Part shown: positions 32,015 through 41,800 of the stretch, piece by piece
How the letters are laid out: every line of letters begins with the position of its first letter
Numbering within the stretch: the stretch's first letter is position 1
From: Pseudomonadales bacterium
GTDB lineage: Bacteria; Pseudomonadota; Gammaproteobacteria; Pseudomonadales; UBA7239
Direction of reading: 5' to 3'
Length of the DNA stretch: 64,000 nucleotides
NCBI GenBank assembly: GCA_028280345.1
Contig: JANQLY010000022.1
Span: forward strand, 102,896-166,895
The notes under the pieces: model-generated
What the model was told of the DNA's origin: nothing
Database searches by the model: none
What the model saw: only the letters and a program-made list of their open reading frames with translations
Translations under genes and position numbers: made by a program

Positions 32015-34075
32015 ATGAGTAATATGCTGTTTCGTAACACCATTCGACTATTTTCACTTGTCATACTGTCAATGTTGGCTGCCAATACGCTGGCCACACC
32101 GGTTGGCCCGATGAACTATCAGGGCCGCCTGCTGGATAACAGCGGTGTACCGGTAACCGGCTCCTATAATTTCACCGCTCGCATTTACGATGACCCGTCT
32201 GCTGGTGTACTCAAGTATGAAGAGCTGCACAGTGCGGTATCGGTTAACGATGGTGTGTATTCTTTCAAGATTGGTACGTTTGCACCTACGGGCACCGGTG
32301 CAGGTGATAGTCAGTGGGATATTAATCTGTGGCAAGCCAATCTCAACGACCTTTATCTGGAAATTGTAGTTGATGGTGAAACCTTAAGCCCGCGTTTTGA
32401 ACTAACCTCGTCCCCCCATGCCTATACTTCGACGTTTGCCTTGTCTGCGGATGCTCTGGGCAATAAAACTGCCGCCGAGTACGACAATATTCTTGAAGGC
32501 GTGTGTTCTGCCTCGAAAGGCAAGTGGCTCGATAATATCGAACGCTGCCTGGGAGTGGGCGCAACGGTTACTTCTGAAAATGCTGCAACCATGGCCAGTG
32601 ATCTCGATTACACAGATCTCGATTTAACCGAAGCCGATGTAACCAATACTCAATTTGTTAATGCAGACTTTTCAAATACACTTTTTCATAAAACAATACT
32701 GACAATTGATAACTTCTATGGCGCCAATATGACGGGTGCACGCTTGGACAACGTTACCAGCACCAACACGATGTCAGCGATTTCGATTGATTTTAGCAAT
32801 GCCACAATTACCAATATGGATTTAACCGGTTGGAACTTTTCCAACGCCACACTGACAGGCTTGTCGGCAGCAAACCTGACTGGCTGCCCTGGTTCTGAGG
32901 GTGTGCTCGGTTCGAATCTGCCAGCAAACTGGATGTGTAAGGAAATGATTAACGGCAGTGGACGTTATATTTTGTTAGGACCAGGTGCAAACCTGTCAGC
33001 GACATCGGAAGCTGCACTTGCAAAACATGGCTATCGTTTGCTCGACCTGGAACGCGATACTTTGCAAAATATTGATATCAATGGTGCGAGCCTCGAAGGT
33101 ATCGATCTGTCTGGCATGGAAATAAAAATGGTCGATCTGAGTAATGCCAATATGGATTATACAACGATTGATGCTGGTATTATTGAGCAAACGAATTTAA
33201 CCGGGACCAGCTTTCGTTATAGCAGACTAACCAATACTACATTGGAGCAGGCAACGGTCACTGATAATAACTTCGAAAATGCCGTATTAGATACGGTTGT
33301 CTTTTTTGACAATACTGACAACATGAACTTTAATCGTTCACGTTTAACCCGGGTAACGTTTGGTACCATGCATAGCCCCACATTTAATCAGACCTACTTT
33401 GATAATTCCCAGTTCCAGGGTGATATCACAGGCACACTGGATTTATCTGATTCTCGCATTTATAACAGTACGAACTTCAACCAGGGTTATACGGGGCCAT
33501 TAACGGCATCACCACAAAATCTTGATGATATGGAAGTTCGCGCGTTTGGTGATCAAGGCAATTTTGTTTTTGTTTTCCCGGCAGGGGAGACGATCGATAA
33601 TTTGTATATGGAATACCTTAACCTTGATCAAACAGATTTCAGTGGTACAACCTTTACCAATTGTGAAATTTATAATGTCCAGAACCAGTATTCTTATCCG
33701 CCGAATATGCAGGATGCAACCTTTGATGGTTGTCTACTCAATGTCATTGACTTTGGCTGTGACGGTGCAAGCTTTGAGGTAAATATTATTAATAGCACTA
33801 TTCGGAGCAGTACATTGAATGCTGTTGCTTTCTCCAATGGCCTTGACGATTCCTGTTCAATTGGCCCTGCGGGCACAACAGATCCTGGTTTTTTAAATGT
33901 CACATTTGATGATGTGCAGTTTACCGGCGACTGGAGCAAAATCGTAGATTCAAATTGCTCCGGTTGTACTTTTATCAATAGCGACTGGAATGGTGCATTT
34001 GGCTGCCCGGATGGTTCACCCAAGGTGGAGGTGCCACCAGCCAGTGGTACATATCAGTGTCCAGGTTGGTATTGA
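32015..34075 (+). CDS. Secreted pentapeptide-repeat protein with NYQGRLLD N-terminal domain
   Basis: 686 residues with a signal peptide ending near LAATA (…SMLAANTLATPVG). Residues about 33-145 form a beta-rich domain starting MNYQGRLLDNSGVPVTG. A CSASKGKWLDNIERC segment near 165 follows, then pentapeptide-like repeats (LDYTDLDLTEADVTNTQFVNADF, and LSNANMDYTTI) over most of the remainder. Two leftward genes at 42684-45433 share the N-terminal domain and the repeat segment. Asp, Asn and Thr dominate. It is probably an extracellular or surface structure of unknown function. A terminator follows directly. Confidence 0.8.
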   Translation: MSNMLFRNTIRLFSLVILSMLAANTLATPVGPMNYQGRLLDNSGVPVTGSYNFTARIYDDPSAGVLKYEELHSAVSVNDGVYSFKIGTFAPTGTGAGDSQWDINLWQANLNDLYLEIVVDGETLSPRFELTSSPHAYTSTFALSADALGNKTAAEYDNILEGVCSASKGKWLDNIERCLGVGATVTSENAATMASDLDYTDLDLTEADVTNTQFVNADFSNTLFHKTILTIDNFYGANMTGARLDNVTSTNTMSAISIDFSNATITNMDLTGWNFSNATLTGLSAANLTGCPGSEGVLGSNLPANWMCKEMINGSGRYILLGPGANLSATSEAALAKHGYRLLDLERDTLQNIDINGASLEGIDLSGMEIKMVDLSNANMDYTTIDAGIIEQTNLTGTSFRYSRLTNTTLEQATVTDNNFENAVLDTVVFFDNTDNMNFNRSRLTRVTFGTMHSPTFNQTYFDNSQFQGDITGTLDLSDSRIYNSTNFNQGYTGPLTASPQNLDDMEVRAFGDQGNFVFVFPAGETIDNLYMEYLNLDQTDFSGTTFTNCEIYNVQNQYSYPPNMQDATFDGCLLNVIDFGCDGASFEVNIINSTIRSSTLNAVAFSNGLDDSCSIGPAGTTDPGFLNVTFDDVQFTGDWSKIVDSNCSGCTFINSDWNGAFGCPDGSPKVEVPPASGTYQCPGWY

Positions 34076-34088
34076 TTTAATTGACCAA

Positions 34089-34120
34089 TAAAAAAGCGGG
34101 TGTGATGCCCGCTTTTTTAT
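34089..34120. terminator. Bidirectional terminator
   Basis: AAAAAAGCGGG and CCCGCTTTTTT flank a 7-nt loop, giving a T-run on both strands. It separates the convergent pentapeptide and glutaredoxin-type genes. Confidence 0.88.
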
Positions 34121-34148
34121 GTCCGATATTTCTGTCAGCCTGTTAAAA

Positions 34149-34763
34149 CTAGCGTGGCGGTGAAACCGAACACTGCCCGCGATCAAAGTTGGGTTGTACT
34201 TGCTGCGCAACAATCTTTTCCAGCTCATCAGCGCCACCCACATATTCACCATCAATCCAGATTTGTGGAACAGTGATCGGAGTCTTGGGGCCGACAATCG
34301 GCTTAACCCGGCCAAGCATTTCATAGAGTGCGCGGGGGTTCTGCACCACATCGTGGTAGGTGTATTCAATACCCGCCTGGTCGAGATAACCTTTGGAGCG
34401 GTGGCAGTGGGGGCAGCTTTCCTTACCAAAAATATGATTGCCGCTGATACTCGCTGTCTTTGTGTATTCCTCAATTACTGCCTGGGTTAATAAACCTCGA
34501 TTCATCGCTTCCCCCTGACTGACTACCTTGCCGCCGACGATCACAATCGGAGCATGCCAGCCGCCAATTTTTAACGGCTTCCACCAGTGGCTGAGCCAGT
34601 CGAACATTTCCAGCTCTACTGGAATACCGTTGAGTTCATTTTCCATCGTATCGAGAATCACATCTTTGGTTAAGGCGCATTCGCCGCAGGGAATATTGAC
34701 CTTGAACGGGCCCCAGGCACCAGCCCAGCGATAGACTGTGATTTTAATGGCTTGCTCAGACAT
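34149..34763 (-). CDS. Dual thioredoxin-fold / glutaredoxin-domain protein
   Basis: A 204-residue protein with two redox units. The N-terminal half has IPCGECALTKDVI near residue 25. The C-terminal half is a glutaredoxin with FGKESCPHCHRSKGYLDQAGI near 112 and the substrate-binding TVPQIWIDGEYVGGADEL near 165. Each half has a CxxC pair. The family reduces disulfides with glutathione. A fused tandem of this type is uncommon. It is divergent from a sulfatase gene, with a perfect palindrome in the shared region. Confidence 0.8.
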   Translation of the reverse strand: MSEQAIKITVYRWAGAWGPFKVNIPCGECALTKDVILDTMENELNGIPVELEMFDWLSHWWKPLKIGGWHAPIVIVGGKVVSQGEAMNRGLLTQAVIEEYTKTASISGNHIFGKESCPHCHRSKGYLDQAGIEYTYHDVVQNPRALYEMLGRVKPIVGPKTPITVPQIWIDGEYVGGADELEKIVAQQVQPNFDRGQCSVSPPR

Positions 34764-34802
34764 ACACTGTTACTCACACTTTATATATGGCTCTAGAGTT
34801 CA

Positions 34803-34828
34803 GGGATATTTGAAAGTTCAAATATCCC
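34803..34828. promoter_or_regulatory. 26-bp perfect inverted repeat between glutaredoxin and sulfatase genes
   Basis: GGGATATTTGAA (34803-34814), AG, then TTCAAATATCCC (34817-34828) form a perfect 12-bp dyad. It lies 40 bp upstream of the leftward glutaredoxin start and 245 bp before the rightward sulfatase. No T-run follows, so an operator is likelier than a terminator. The rest of the 309-bp interval shows no gene. Confidence 0.6.
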
Positions 34829-35072
34829 ACAAAGGCGAACAAATTTAAATACAGCACCTTTTATGTAGTTATTAAAACCAGGGTTTTGAAGAAATCACTA
34901 TGCTGGCCTATAAACTTGTTTACAGCAACAGGAAGCTCAACAATAATAGCTGGTTCATCCGAAGGGCATGCTCTTGATTTTTACAGCGCATTTGTGAGTC
35001 GCAATTAAGCACCTAACAATGCCCTTTACAGCGGATCGCCAAGCCAAACTTGTAGCTAAAGAGGATTTTCCA

Positions 35073-36620
35073 ATGCAAGTCACTACTCTTCCCAAACTTA
35101 TTATTGCAATAACCGCTTTATTATTTTCCCTTACCGTAGCGGCGGAATCAGATAAACCCAATATTCTTGTGATATGGGGTGATGATATCGGACAGTCAAA
35201 TATCAGTGCCTATACAATGGGGCTGGTTGGTTATCGCACACCCAATATTGATCGCATTGCCCAGGGTGGCATGATTTTTACTGATTACTATGGTGAGCAA
35301 TCCTGTACGGCAGGCCGTGCTTCCTACATTACCGGGCAAAGTGTTTATCGAACCGGGTTGTCGAAGGTGGGTTTGCCTGGTGCCGATCTGGGTATGCAAG
35401 AAGAAGATCCGACGATTGCCGGTTTGCTCAAGGCCTATGGCTATATGACAGGCCAGTTTGGTAAAAACCACCTCGGCGATAAAGATGAGCATTTACCGAC
35501 GAATCATGGTTTTGATGAATTTCTCGGTAACCTTTATCACCTGAATGCGGAAGAAGAGCCGGAAAATGAGGACTATCCAAAAAACCCCGAGTTTAAAGAG
35601 AAATTTGGGCCCAGGGGTGTAATTAAATCCTACGCGGGTGGTGAGATTATAGATACTGGCCCCCTCACAAAGAAACGCATGGAAACCGTCGATGATGAAA
35701 CCGTTGCAGCGGCGTTGGACTTTATTGAGCGCGCCCATAAGGAGGGCAAACCTTTTTATGTCTGGTGGAACGGTACCCGCATGCATTTTCGAACCCATGT
35801 AAAAGATGAATTGCGTGGTATTTCCGGTCAGGATGAATACTCTGATGGTATGGTGGAGCACGACATGCATGTTGGTCAGTTACTCGACAAACTGGATGAA
35901 CTCGGCATTGCAGACAACACCATTGTGCATTATTCAACTGACAATGGTCCGCATATGAATACCTGGCCTGATGCAGCAACCACTCCGTTCTTTGGCGAAA
36001 AAAATACCAATTGGGAGGGCGGTTGGCGTGTACCTTCCATGGTGCGCTGGCCTGGTAAAATTGAAGCGGGCAGTGTGTCTAATGAAATTATGCACCATAT
36101 GGACTGGTTGCCAACTTATATGGCAGTTGCCGGTGCTACCGATATCAAAGAGCGTTTGAAAAAAGGCGGTGTGAAATCTATTGGTCGAAGTTACAAAGTG
36201 CATCTTGATGGATATAATTTTTTACCGCATTTGATGGGTGAGGAAGCGGAAGGGCCGCGTAAAGAAGTTTTTTATTTTTCGGATACTGGTGAACTCACCG
36301 CACTGCGTTATGAAGACTGGAAATTGATCTTTATGGAACAGGAGAGACCGGATACATTGCGGGCCTGGATTGAGCCTTGGACACCATTGCGAGTGCCGTT
36401 AATTACTAACCTGCGTCGCGACCCTTATGAACGTGCGCATGTAACATCCAATACCTATTATGACTGGATGATTGATCGTGTTTTTCTGCTCGTCCCTGCG
36501 CAGCAGTACGTAGGTGGCTTTATGGAAACCTTTAAGGAATATCCACCGCGTCAGAAGCCAGCAAGTTTCAGCATTGACCAGGTAATGGAAGAGCTGCAGC
36601 AGGCTAATGGCTCCAATTAG
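35073..36620 (+). CDS. Sulfatase, periplasmic
   Basis: 515 residues from the ATG at 35073, chosen because GAGGA precedes it and it begins the signal peptide (MQVTTLPKLIIAITALLFSLTVAA). The metal site VIWGDDIGQSNIS is near residue 33. The formylglycine motif is CTAGRASYITGQ with Cys near 78; the form CxAxR replaces the commoner CxPSR. YSTDNGPHMNTWPD is near 290 and NWEGGWRVPSMVRWPG near 312. It cleaves a sulfate ester of unknown structure. It belongs to a different subfamily from the sulfatase at 30049. Confidence 0.93.
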   Translation: MQVTTLPKLIIAITALLFSLTVAAESDKPNILVIWGDDIGQSNISAYTMGLVGYRTPNIDRIAQGGMIFTDYYGEQSCTAGRASYITGQSVYRTGLSKVGLPGADLGMQEEDPTIAGLLKAYGYMTGQFGKNHLGDKDEHLPTNHGFDEFLGNLYHLNAEEEPENEDYPKNPEFKEKFGPRGVIKSYAGGEIIDTGPLTKKRMETVDDETVAAALDFIERAHKEGKPFYVWWNGTRMHFRTHVKDELRGISGQDEYSDGMVEHDMHVGQLLDKLDELGIADNTIVHYSTDNGPHMNTWPDAATTPFFGEKNTNWEGGWRVPSMVRWPGKIEAGSVSNEIMHHMDWLPTYMAVAGATDIKERLKKGGVKSIGRSYKVHLDGYNFLPHLMGEEAEGPRKEVFYFSDTGELTALRYEDWKLIFMEQERPDTLRAWIEPWTPLRVPLITNLRRDPYERAHVTSNTYYDWMIDRVFLLVPAQQYVGGFMETFKEYPPRQKPASFSIDQVMEELQQANGSN

Positions 36621-36636
36621 TATTTTATAGATAGAA

Positions 36637-36669
36637 ATGGCTTGCAGTATAAGCTGCAAGCCATTTTTT
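36637..36669 (+). terminator. Terminator after the second sulfatase
   Basis: ATGGCTTGCAG (36637-36647) and CTGCAAGCCAT (36654-36664) form a perfect 11-bp stem with a 6-nt loop, followed by TTTTTATATT. Confidence 0.9.
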
Positions 36670-36750
36670 ATATTCCATTTTCCATTGAAGCTAGAGGTAT
36701 AAAAAGCATTGCTATAGGAAACAACAATATTATGCGCTAGACTTTAAGGC

Positions 36751-37344
36751 ATGAAAACCATAACAATAATGCTTACTCTGGGTCTGAGTGTTCTAGCCCC
36801 TTATGTATATGCTGAACTACACGCCGGCCAGGAAATTGGTGAAGGCGGCTTTGACATGTGTGCCGACTTTCAATGGGATAAAAATTTGCAGCGTGGCTTT
36901 GGTGTCTGGGGTCAACCCTATACTGGCTTGAGGCGTTGTGACTGGGAAGGTGGAGACTCACAAGAGAATGTGATGCTTGAGGAAAACTATCTCGAAGGCA
37001 TGCGTCACGGTAAGCATGCCAAGTGGTCGGAAGAGGGCGATTTGGTGTTTAGCGCTACTTATAAAAAGAATATACTTCACGGTCCTTACGAGGGCCCTTT
37101 ATATTTTAGATATAATCAATACACCTCATACTATGCCATGCGTAAGAATCATCGCACGGGAGAGACGGTTCAAAGTGGTTGCATGTTTAAAGGAACCTAC
37201 GTAAATGGTAAAAAAGAAGGCGTTTGGGAAGGTAATTGTGGCAAAGGAAATTCAAGAAAGGTGGTGTATAAAAATGATATTCGCGTTAAATATTTAACAG
37301 AAGAAGAAAAGCAAAAGGAAAAACAGGAGGACAAAAAAGAATGA
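36751..37344 (+). CDS. Secreted MORN-like repeat protein
   Basis: A 197-residue protein with signal peptide MKTITIMLTLGLSVLAPYVYA. MORN or YwqK-like units are seen: YLEGMRHGKHAKWSEEGDL, YKKNILHGPYEGPL and YVNGKKEGVWEGNCG. Six Cys residues suggest disulfides. The C-terminus is a highly charged EEEKQKEKQEDKKE tail. Its stop codon overlaps the ATG of yceH by 4 nt, so the two are translationally coupled. Function unknown. Confidence 0.65.
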   Translation: MKTITIMLTLGLSVLAPYVYAELHAGQEIGEGGFDMCADFQWDKNLQRGFGVWGQPYTGLRRCDWEGGDSQENVMLEENYLEGMRHGKHAKWSEEGDLVFSATYKKNILHGPYEGPLYFRYNQYTSYYAMRKNHRTGETVQSGCMFKGTYVNGKKEGVWEGNCGKGNSRKVVYKNDIRVKYLTEEEKQKEKQEDKKE

Positions 37345-38000
37345 ACGAAGAGAGTCAAGTTAAATCCGATGCACTTTACGAATTGGATGTTATTGAATTA
37401 CGGGTGCTCGGTTGTTTAATGGAAAAAGAATTGACAACACCGGATCAATATCCGTTAACAGAGAATTCTGTGCGTTTAGCTGCGAATCAGAAGAGTAATC
37501 GTGAGCCGATGATGAATCTTCAACAGGGTGAAGTACTACGTGCCTTGCGTCAACTTGATGAAAAAGCCTATGTTGAAACCCGTAGCGGTTCACGCAGTGA
37601 ACGTTTTGCTCAATGCGCCAGACATACATTGGATTTTTCGTCGGCAGAGCAGGCTATTCTGTGTATGATTTTTTTGCGTGGCCCACAAACTGTTGCCGAG
37701 CTTAAGGCGCGAACAGAGCGCATGGTATCAGGGGAAGAAGAGTTAAACGACGCGCTGGATCATTTGCAGACGAGGAACCCACCCTATATTGAGTTAATGG
37801 AGAAGCAGCCGGGTCAGCGTGAGGCACGTTACCGCCAATTGATCTTTCCTCAGGAAATAGAAGTAAGCAAAGCCTCTGCGGTGAGCAAACCAGTGGAAGT
37901 GTGCAATCTGGATGAAGAGCGTTTTGCTGAACTCGAAGCACAAATCAAACAGCTGACCGAGCGTGTTGCCGCTCTTGAGCAAAAGAGCCATGAAGGTTGA
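37341..38000 (+). CDS. yceH: YceH (DUF480) family protein
   Basis: A 219-residue protein with the DUF480 blocks ELRVLGCLMEKELTTPDQYPLTENSVRLAANQKSNREP near residue 20 and LSFSSAEQAILCMIFLRGPQT-like sequence near 95. The fold is two winged-helix domains. The C-terminus is a short coiled coil (AELEAQIKQLTERVAALEQK). Its cellular role is not well defined. It overlaps the genes on both sides. Confidence 0.92.
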   Translation: MNEESQVKSDALYELDVIELRVLGCLMEKELTTPDQYPLTENSVRLAANQKSNREPMMNLQQGEVLRALRQLDEKAYVETRSGSRSERFAQCARHTLDFSSAEQAILCMIFLRGPQTVAELKARTERMVSGEEELNDALDHLQTRNPPYIELMEKQPGQREARYRQLIFPQEIEVSKASAVSKPVEVCNLDEERFAELEAQIKQLTERVAALEQKSHEG

Positions 38001-38757
38001 GCTGCCAGAAAATGCGTTAGCAACAGTGGCACGGATGCTTGCATACAATATGGATCTGGTATCAGCTTTAAGAGAAATAGAAGATAGCCTTTCTACTGCG
38101 GGTGCTACGCTATCGTTACTGAACAAGCTTAAGCTTGGAAAATCCTGTGCGGAGCGTCAAGCTGCTCAATGGCATCTATTAATAGAAGACGTTGCCGGTG
38201 GTGAATTATTTGCTACGGCTCTGGCACGCTATTTCGAGCTATCCCCTGACCTCGAAAAGGTGTTATGCGAGGCTGAGAGACAAGGAGAACTTGCAGCGTT
38301 GTTGTTAAAACTTGCTCGCACCAGCGTAGATCGGTTTCATGGCGTAGCATCTAAAGATAGTACCATTGTTCAACTAACCTCTGATTTACTAGCAATGGCA
38401 TTGGAACAACAGGCCAATCAGCTGATTTTACAAAAGCAGAATGAAACCGTGAGCATTAAGTTCAAGCAGGGAGGTAATACCATCGTGTTGCCTCCGGAAA
38501 TACAGGAACGGATGAATATGGAAATTACCGACAACGATCAGTTCTGGATAAGACTGATTGGCCGGCTCAAGGTGATGATGGGTCTTGCCGGTCTCGGGCC
38601 AGAGTCGGGTAAAAAACCGGAGTTAGAAGTTCGCCAGCAATATCCGAACATAACAACGTTTGTTGCGACAGATTTTCCTGATTTTAATAGCACTAAACTG
38701 GTTCTGGATATTTTCTCCACTACGAAGACTGCTCCATCAGAATCAGGCAATAGTTAA
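37990..38757 (+). CDS. Hypothetical 255-residue protein overlapping yceH
   Basis: The ATG at 37990 lies inside the yceH end (11-nt overlap); a TTG 27 nt earlier is the alternative. The N-terminal half is helical (LPENALATVARMLAYNMDLVSALREIEDSL, then GGELFATALARYFELSPDLEKVLCEAERQGELAALLLKLA), loosely like a secretion F-domain helix bundle but without membrane segments. The C-terminal half has few motifs. I recognise no family. Confidence 0.65.
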   Translation: MKVELPENALATVARMLAYNMDLVSALREIEDSLSTAGATLSLLNKLKLGKSCAERQAAQWHLLIEDVAGGELFATALARYFELSPDLEKVLCEAERQGELAALLLKLARTSVDRFHGVASKDSTIVQLTSDLLAMALEQQANQLILQKQNETVSIKFKQGGNTIVLPPEIQERMNMEITDNDQFWIRLIGRLKVMMGLAGLGPESGKKPELEVRQQYPNITTFVATDFPDFNSTKLVLDIFSTTKTAPSESGNS

Positions 38758-38885
38758 TCCAGCGAAGAAAAAGCTTTGAATTCAAAGACTTAAACAGCCT
38801 CTTTTAATGAGGGTTGCCCAACTGTTACACTTTCCCGACTGTTACAACGAAATAAAACAAGAACAGGAAAAAACAGATCAACGGG

Positions 38886-41800
38886 ATGACCAGAGCGCCA
38901 TTCAAATTACTGATTCCGGTACTGCTTCTATGTTTATTGCCATCGTCGGCGCTTGCCGCTGACAGCGATGGTGATGGCATCGACGATGCGATAGACAACT
39001 GTCCGGCGCAAAGCAATCCGGGGCAAGCCGATCATGATAACGATGGTATTGGTACCGCTTGTGACTCGGATGATGATAATGATGGTATGCCCGATAGTTG
39101 GGAACAGCTCCACGGCTTTAATCAACTTGATGCCGCCGATGCATTATTAGATCCCGATGGCGATACAATCACGAATGTTGAAGAGTACCAGGCCGGTAGT
39201 GACCCGCATGTCTATGACTTTGTCGATAACGATGGAGACGGTATACATAATGCGCTGGACAACTGCCCGTCACTGGCTAATCCGGGCCAGGATGATCATG
39301 ATAACGATGGCCTTGGCACAGCGTGTGATAGCGATGATGATAACGATACGATGCCGGATAGCTGGGAAAACAGTTATGGCCTGAATCCATTTGATGCGGC
39401 GGATGCATTATTAGATCCCGATGGCGATACATTAACTAATCTACAGGAGTATCAACAGGGTTCATCGCCGCTATTAATCGATACGGATAACGATTTGCAG
39501 AATGATAATGTTGACCCGAACCCATCGATGCAGAACTTCTCGGGTCCGGAGCACAATGGCCAGCCGGGTTATGGCAAATACCTGGGCTTTAGTTTGAGTG
39601 AGGCGGGTGATGTTAATAATGATGGTTATGCCGATTATATGATCGGTGAGCGTTTATATGGCACAGGTTATTCCAACTATGGCCAAGCGCAAATTTTCAG
39701 TGGCAAGGACGGCACACCGCTTTACAACTTTATAGGCACCTCGGGAGATGAGCTCAGTTATAGCATCAGTGAAGCCGGCGATTTGAATAACGATAGTTAT
39801 GATGACTTTCTTATTGGCGTGCCTGGCTATGACTCCGAACCACCTTATAATGACGGCAAGGTAATGGCGATTAGTGGTATCGACGGCACAACACTGTTTG
39901 AAAGAGTTGGTGGTGTTTCCTCCATGCGCCTGGGCTCTTCCGTAAACCGGGTAGGAGACAATACCGGTGATGGTATTCCCGAAGTGGTGGCGGGCGCACC
40001 GGATTTTGCTTCGGATACAGGCCAGGTTGTGATGTATAAAGGAGATAGCGGCGATATTAAACATACCTTTACCGGTGTCAGTGCAGGTGACAAATTTGGC
40101 TACGCGGTGAGTGGTGTCGGTGATGTCGACGGCGATGGTTATGGAGATTTTGCGGTTGGTGCACCAGGCAGAAACACCGTGTATATATACAATGGCAGGG
40201 ACAATCATCTGATTCGGGAAATCTACAGTGGTGCTGGTGGTGAATTCGGGATTTCCGTCAGTGATATAGGTGACATCAATCGTGATGGATATCCGGACAT
40301 TGCAGTTGGTGCTCATATAGCCGGAGGTCAGGAACAGGGTGCTGCCTATATTTATAGTGGTATTGACGGCTCGGTGTTACGAACCCATAACGGTGATAAC
40401 GGTGATTTTTTTGGTATTTCAGTTGCCGCCGCCGGTGACGTGAATCGCGATGGCTATCCGGATCTGATTGTCGGTGCCCACCAGGCCGATGTGCTTGGTC
40501 CAGACTATGGTTATGCCAAAGTCTTTAGCGGCAAGGACGGTCTGGTTTTATTTCATTTGGAAGGTGAGCTCTACGGAGGGTTTCGCAACCGTTTTGGCTA
40601 TGCTGTCAGTGGTGCTGGTGATGTTAATAATGACGGCCTTGATGATGTCATGGCCGGTGCTTATCAGGCGGATTACACAGGCACCAATCGCGGTTTTGCC
40701 AAGGTGTTTTATGCTATTTTCTATGACGATGATAATGACGGTTTGCCCAATGACTGGGAAGACACTCAGGGGCTGGATAAAAATAACGACCTGGATGCCG
40801 TTCAGGATCCTGATGGCGATGGTTTAAATAATATCGCGGAATTTAAATTACGCACTGATCCACATTTCTTTGATGATAGTGATGGTGATACGGTAGGTGA
40901 CGGAGCTGACAATTGCTTGTTGGTTGTCAATCTCAATCAACTCGATAATGATAGTGATGGCTTCGGTGATGCCTGTGATGACGATGACGATAATGATAAC
41001 TGGATAGACAGCCACGAAAATAGTTGTAGTAGCGATCCATTTGATAACTTGTCCGTTCCTGTGGATAGCGATAGCGACGGTTGGTGCAATAGTATAGACA
41101 ACTGCCCATCGCAGCCTAACCCTATGCAGGAAAACCACGACCAGGATACCAGCGGCAACGCTTGTGATCCTGATGATGATAACGATAGCTTGCCCGATGA
41201 TTGGGAAATTGCTAACGGCTTGAATCCGTTTTATGCAGGTGACCCGGGTCAGGATCCGGATAATGATGGCCTGACTAACCTGCAGGAATACCAGCAGGGC
41301 AGAAACCCGCAGGTCAGTGATGATAAAGATGGAGACGGTGTCTATAACGAACATGATAACTGCCCGGACTTAACGAACCCGGGACAGGTTGATCACGACA
41401 ACGATGGTATTGGTACAGCCTGCGATGATGATGACGATAACGACGGTATGCCGGATAGCTGGGAAAACAGTTATGGCTTTAATCAGCTCGATCCGACAGA
41501 TGCCAATGCAGATCCGGATGGAGACGGATTAGTAAACTTTGATGAATATCATTATTTTACAGTACCGACGGATGCAGATACCGATGACGATGCGTTAAAT
41601 GATTATGATGAAGTTATCGTTTACGGCAGTAACCCACGCATTGATGATACCGACAATGATACCTTGCCTGATGGTTGGGAAGTGGTGCGCGGCAAAAATC
41701 CATTGGTTGCGGATCACAGTATCAGTATTCACGAGACTCACGGCTGCGCGGTGGACAGCGAAGGAGTAAAATGCTGGGGTGATAACACCTATGGTCAAAT

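Noticed and set aside
34803..34828. Rho-independent terminator at the 26-bp dyad
   Set aside because: The loop is 2 nt and no T-run follows on either strand; it lies upstream of both gene starts.
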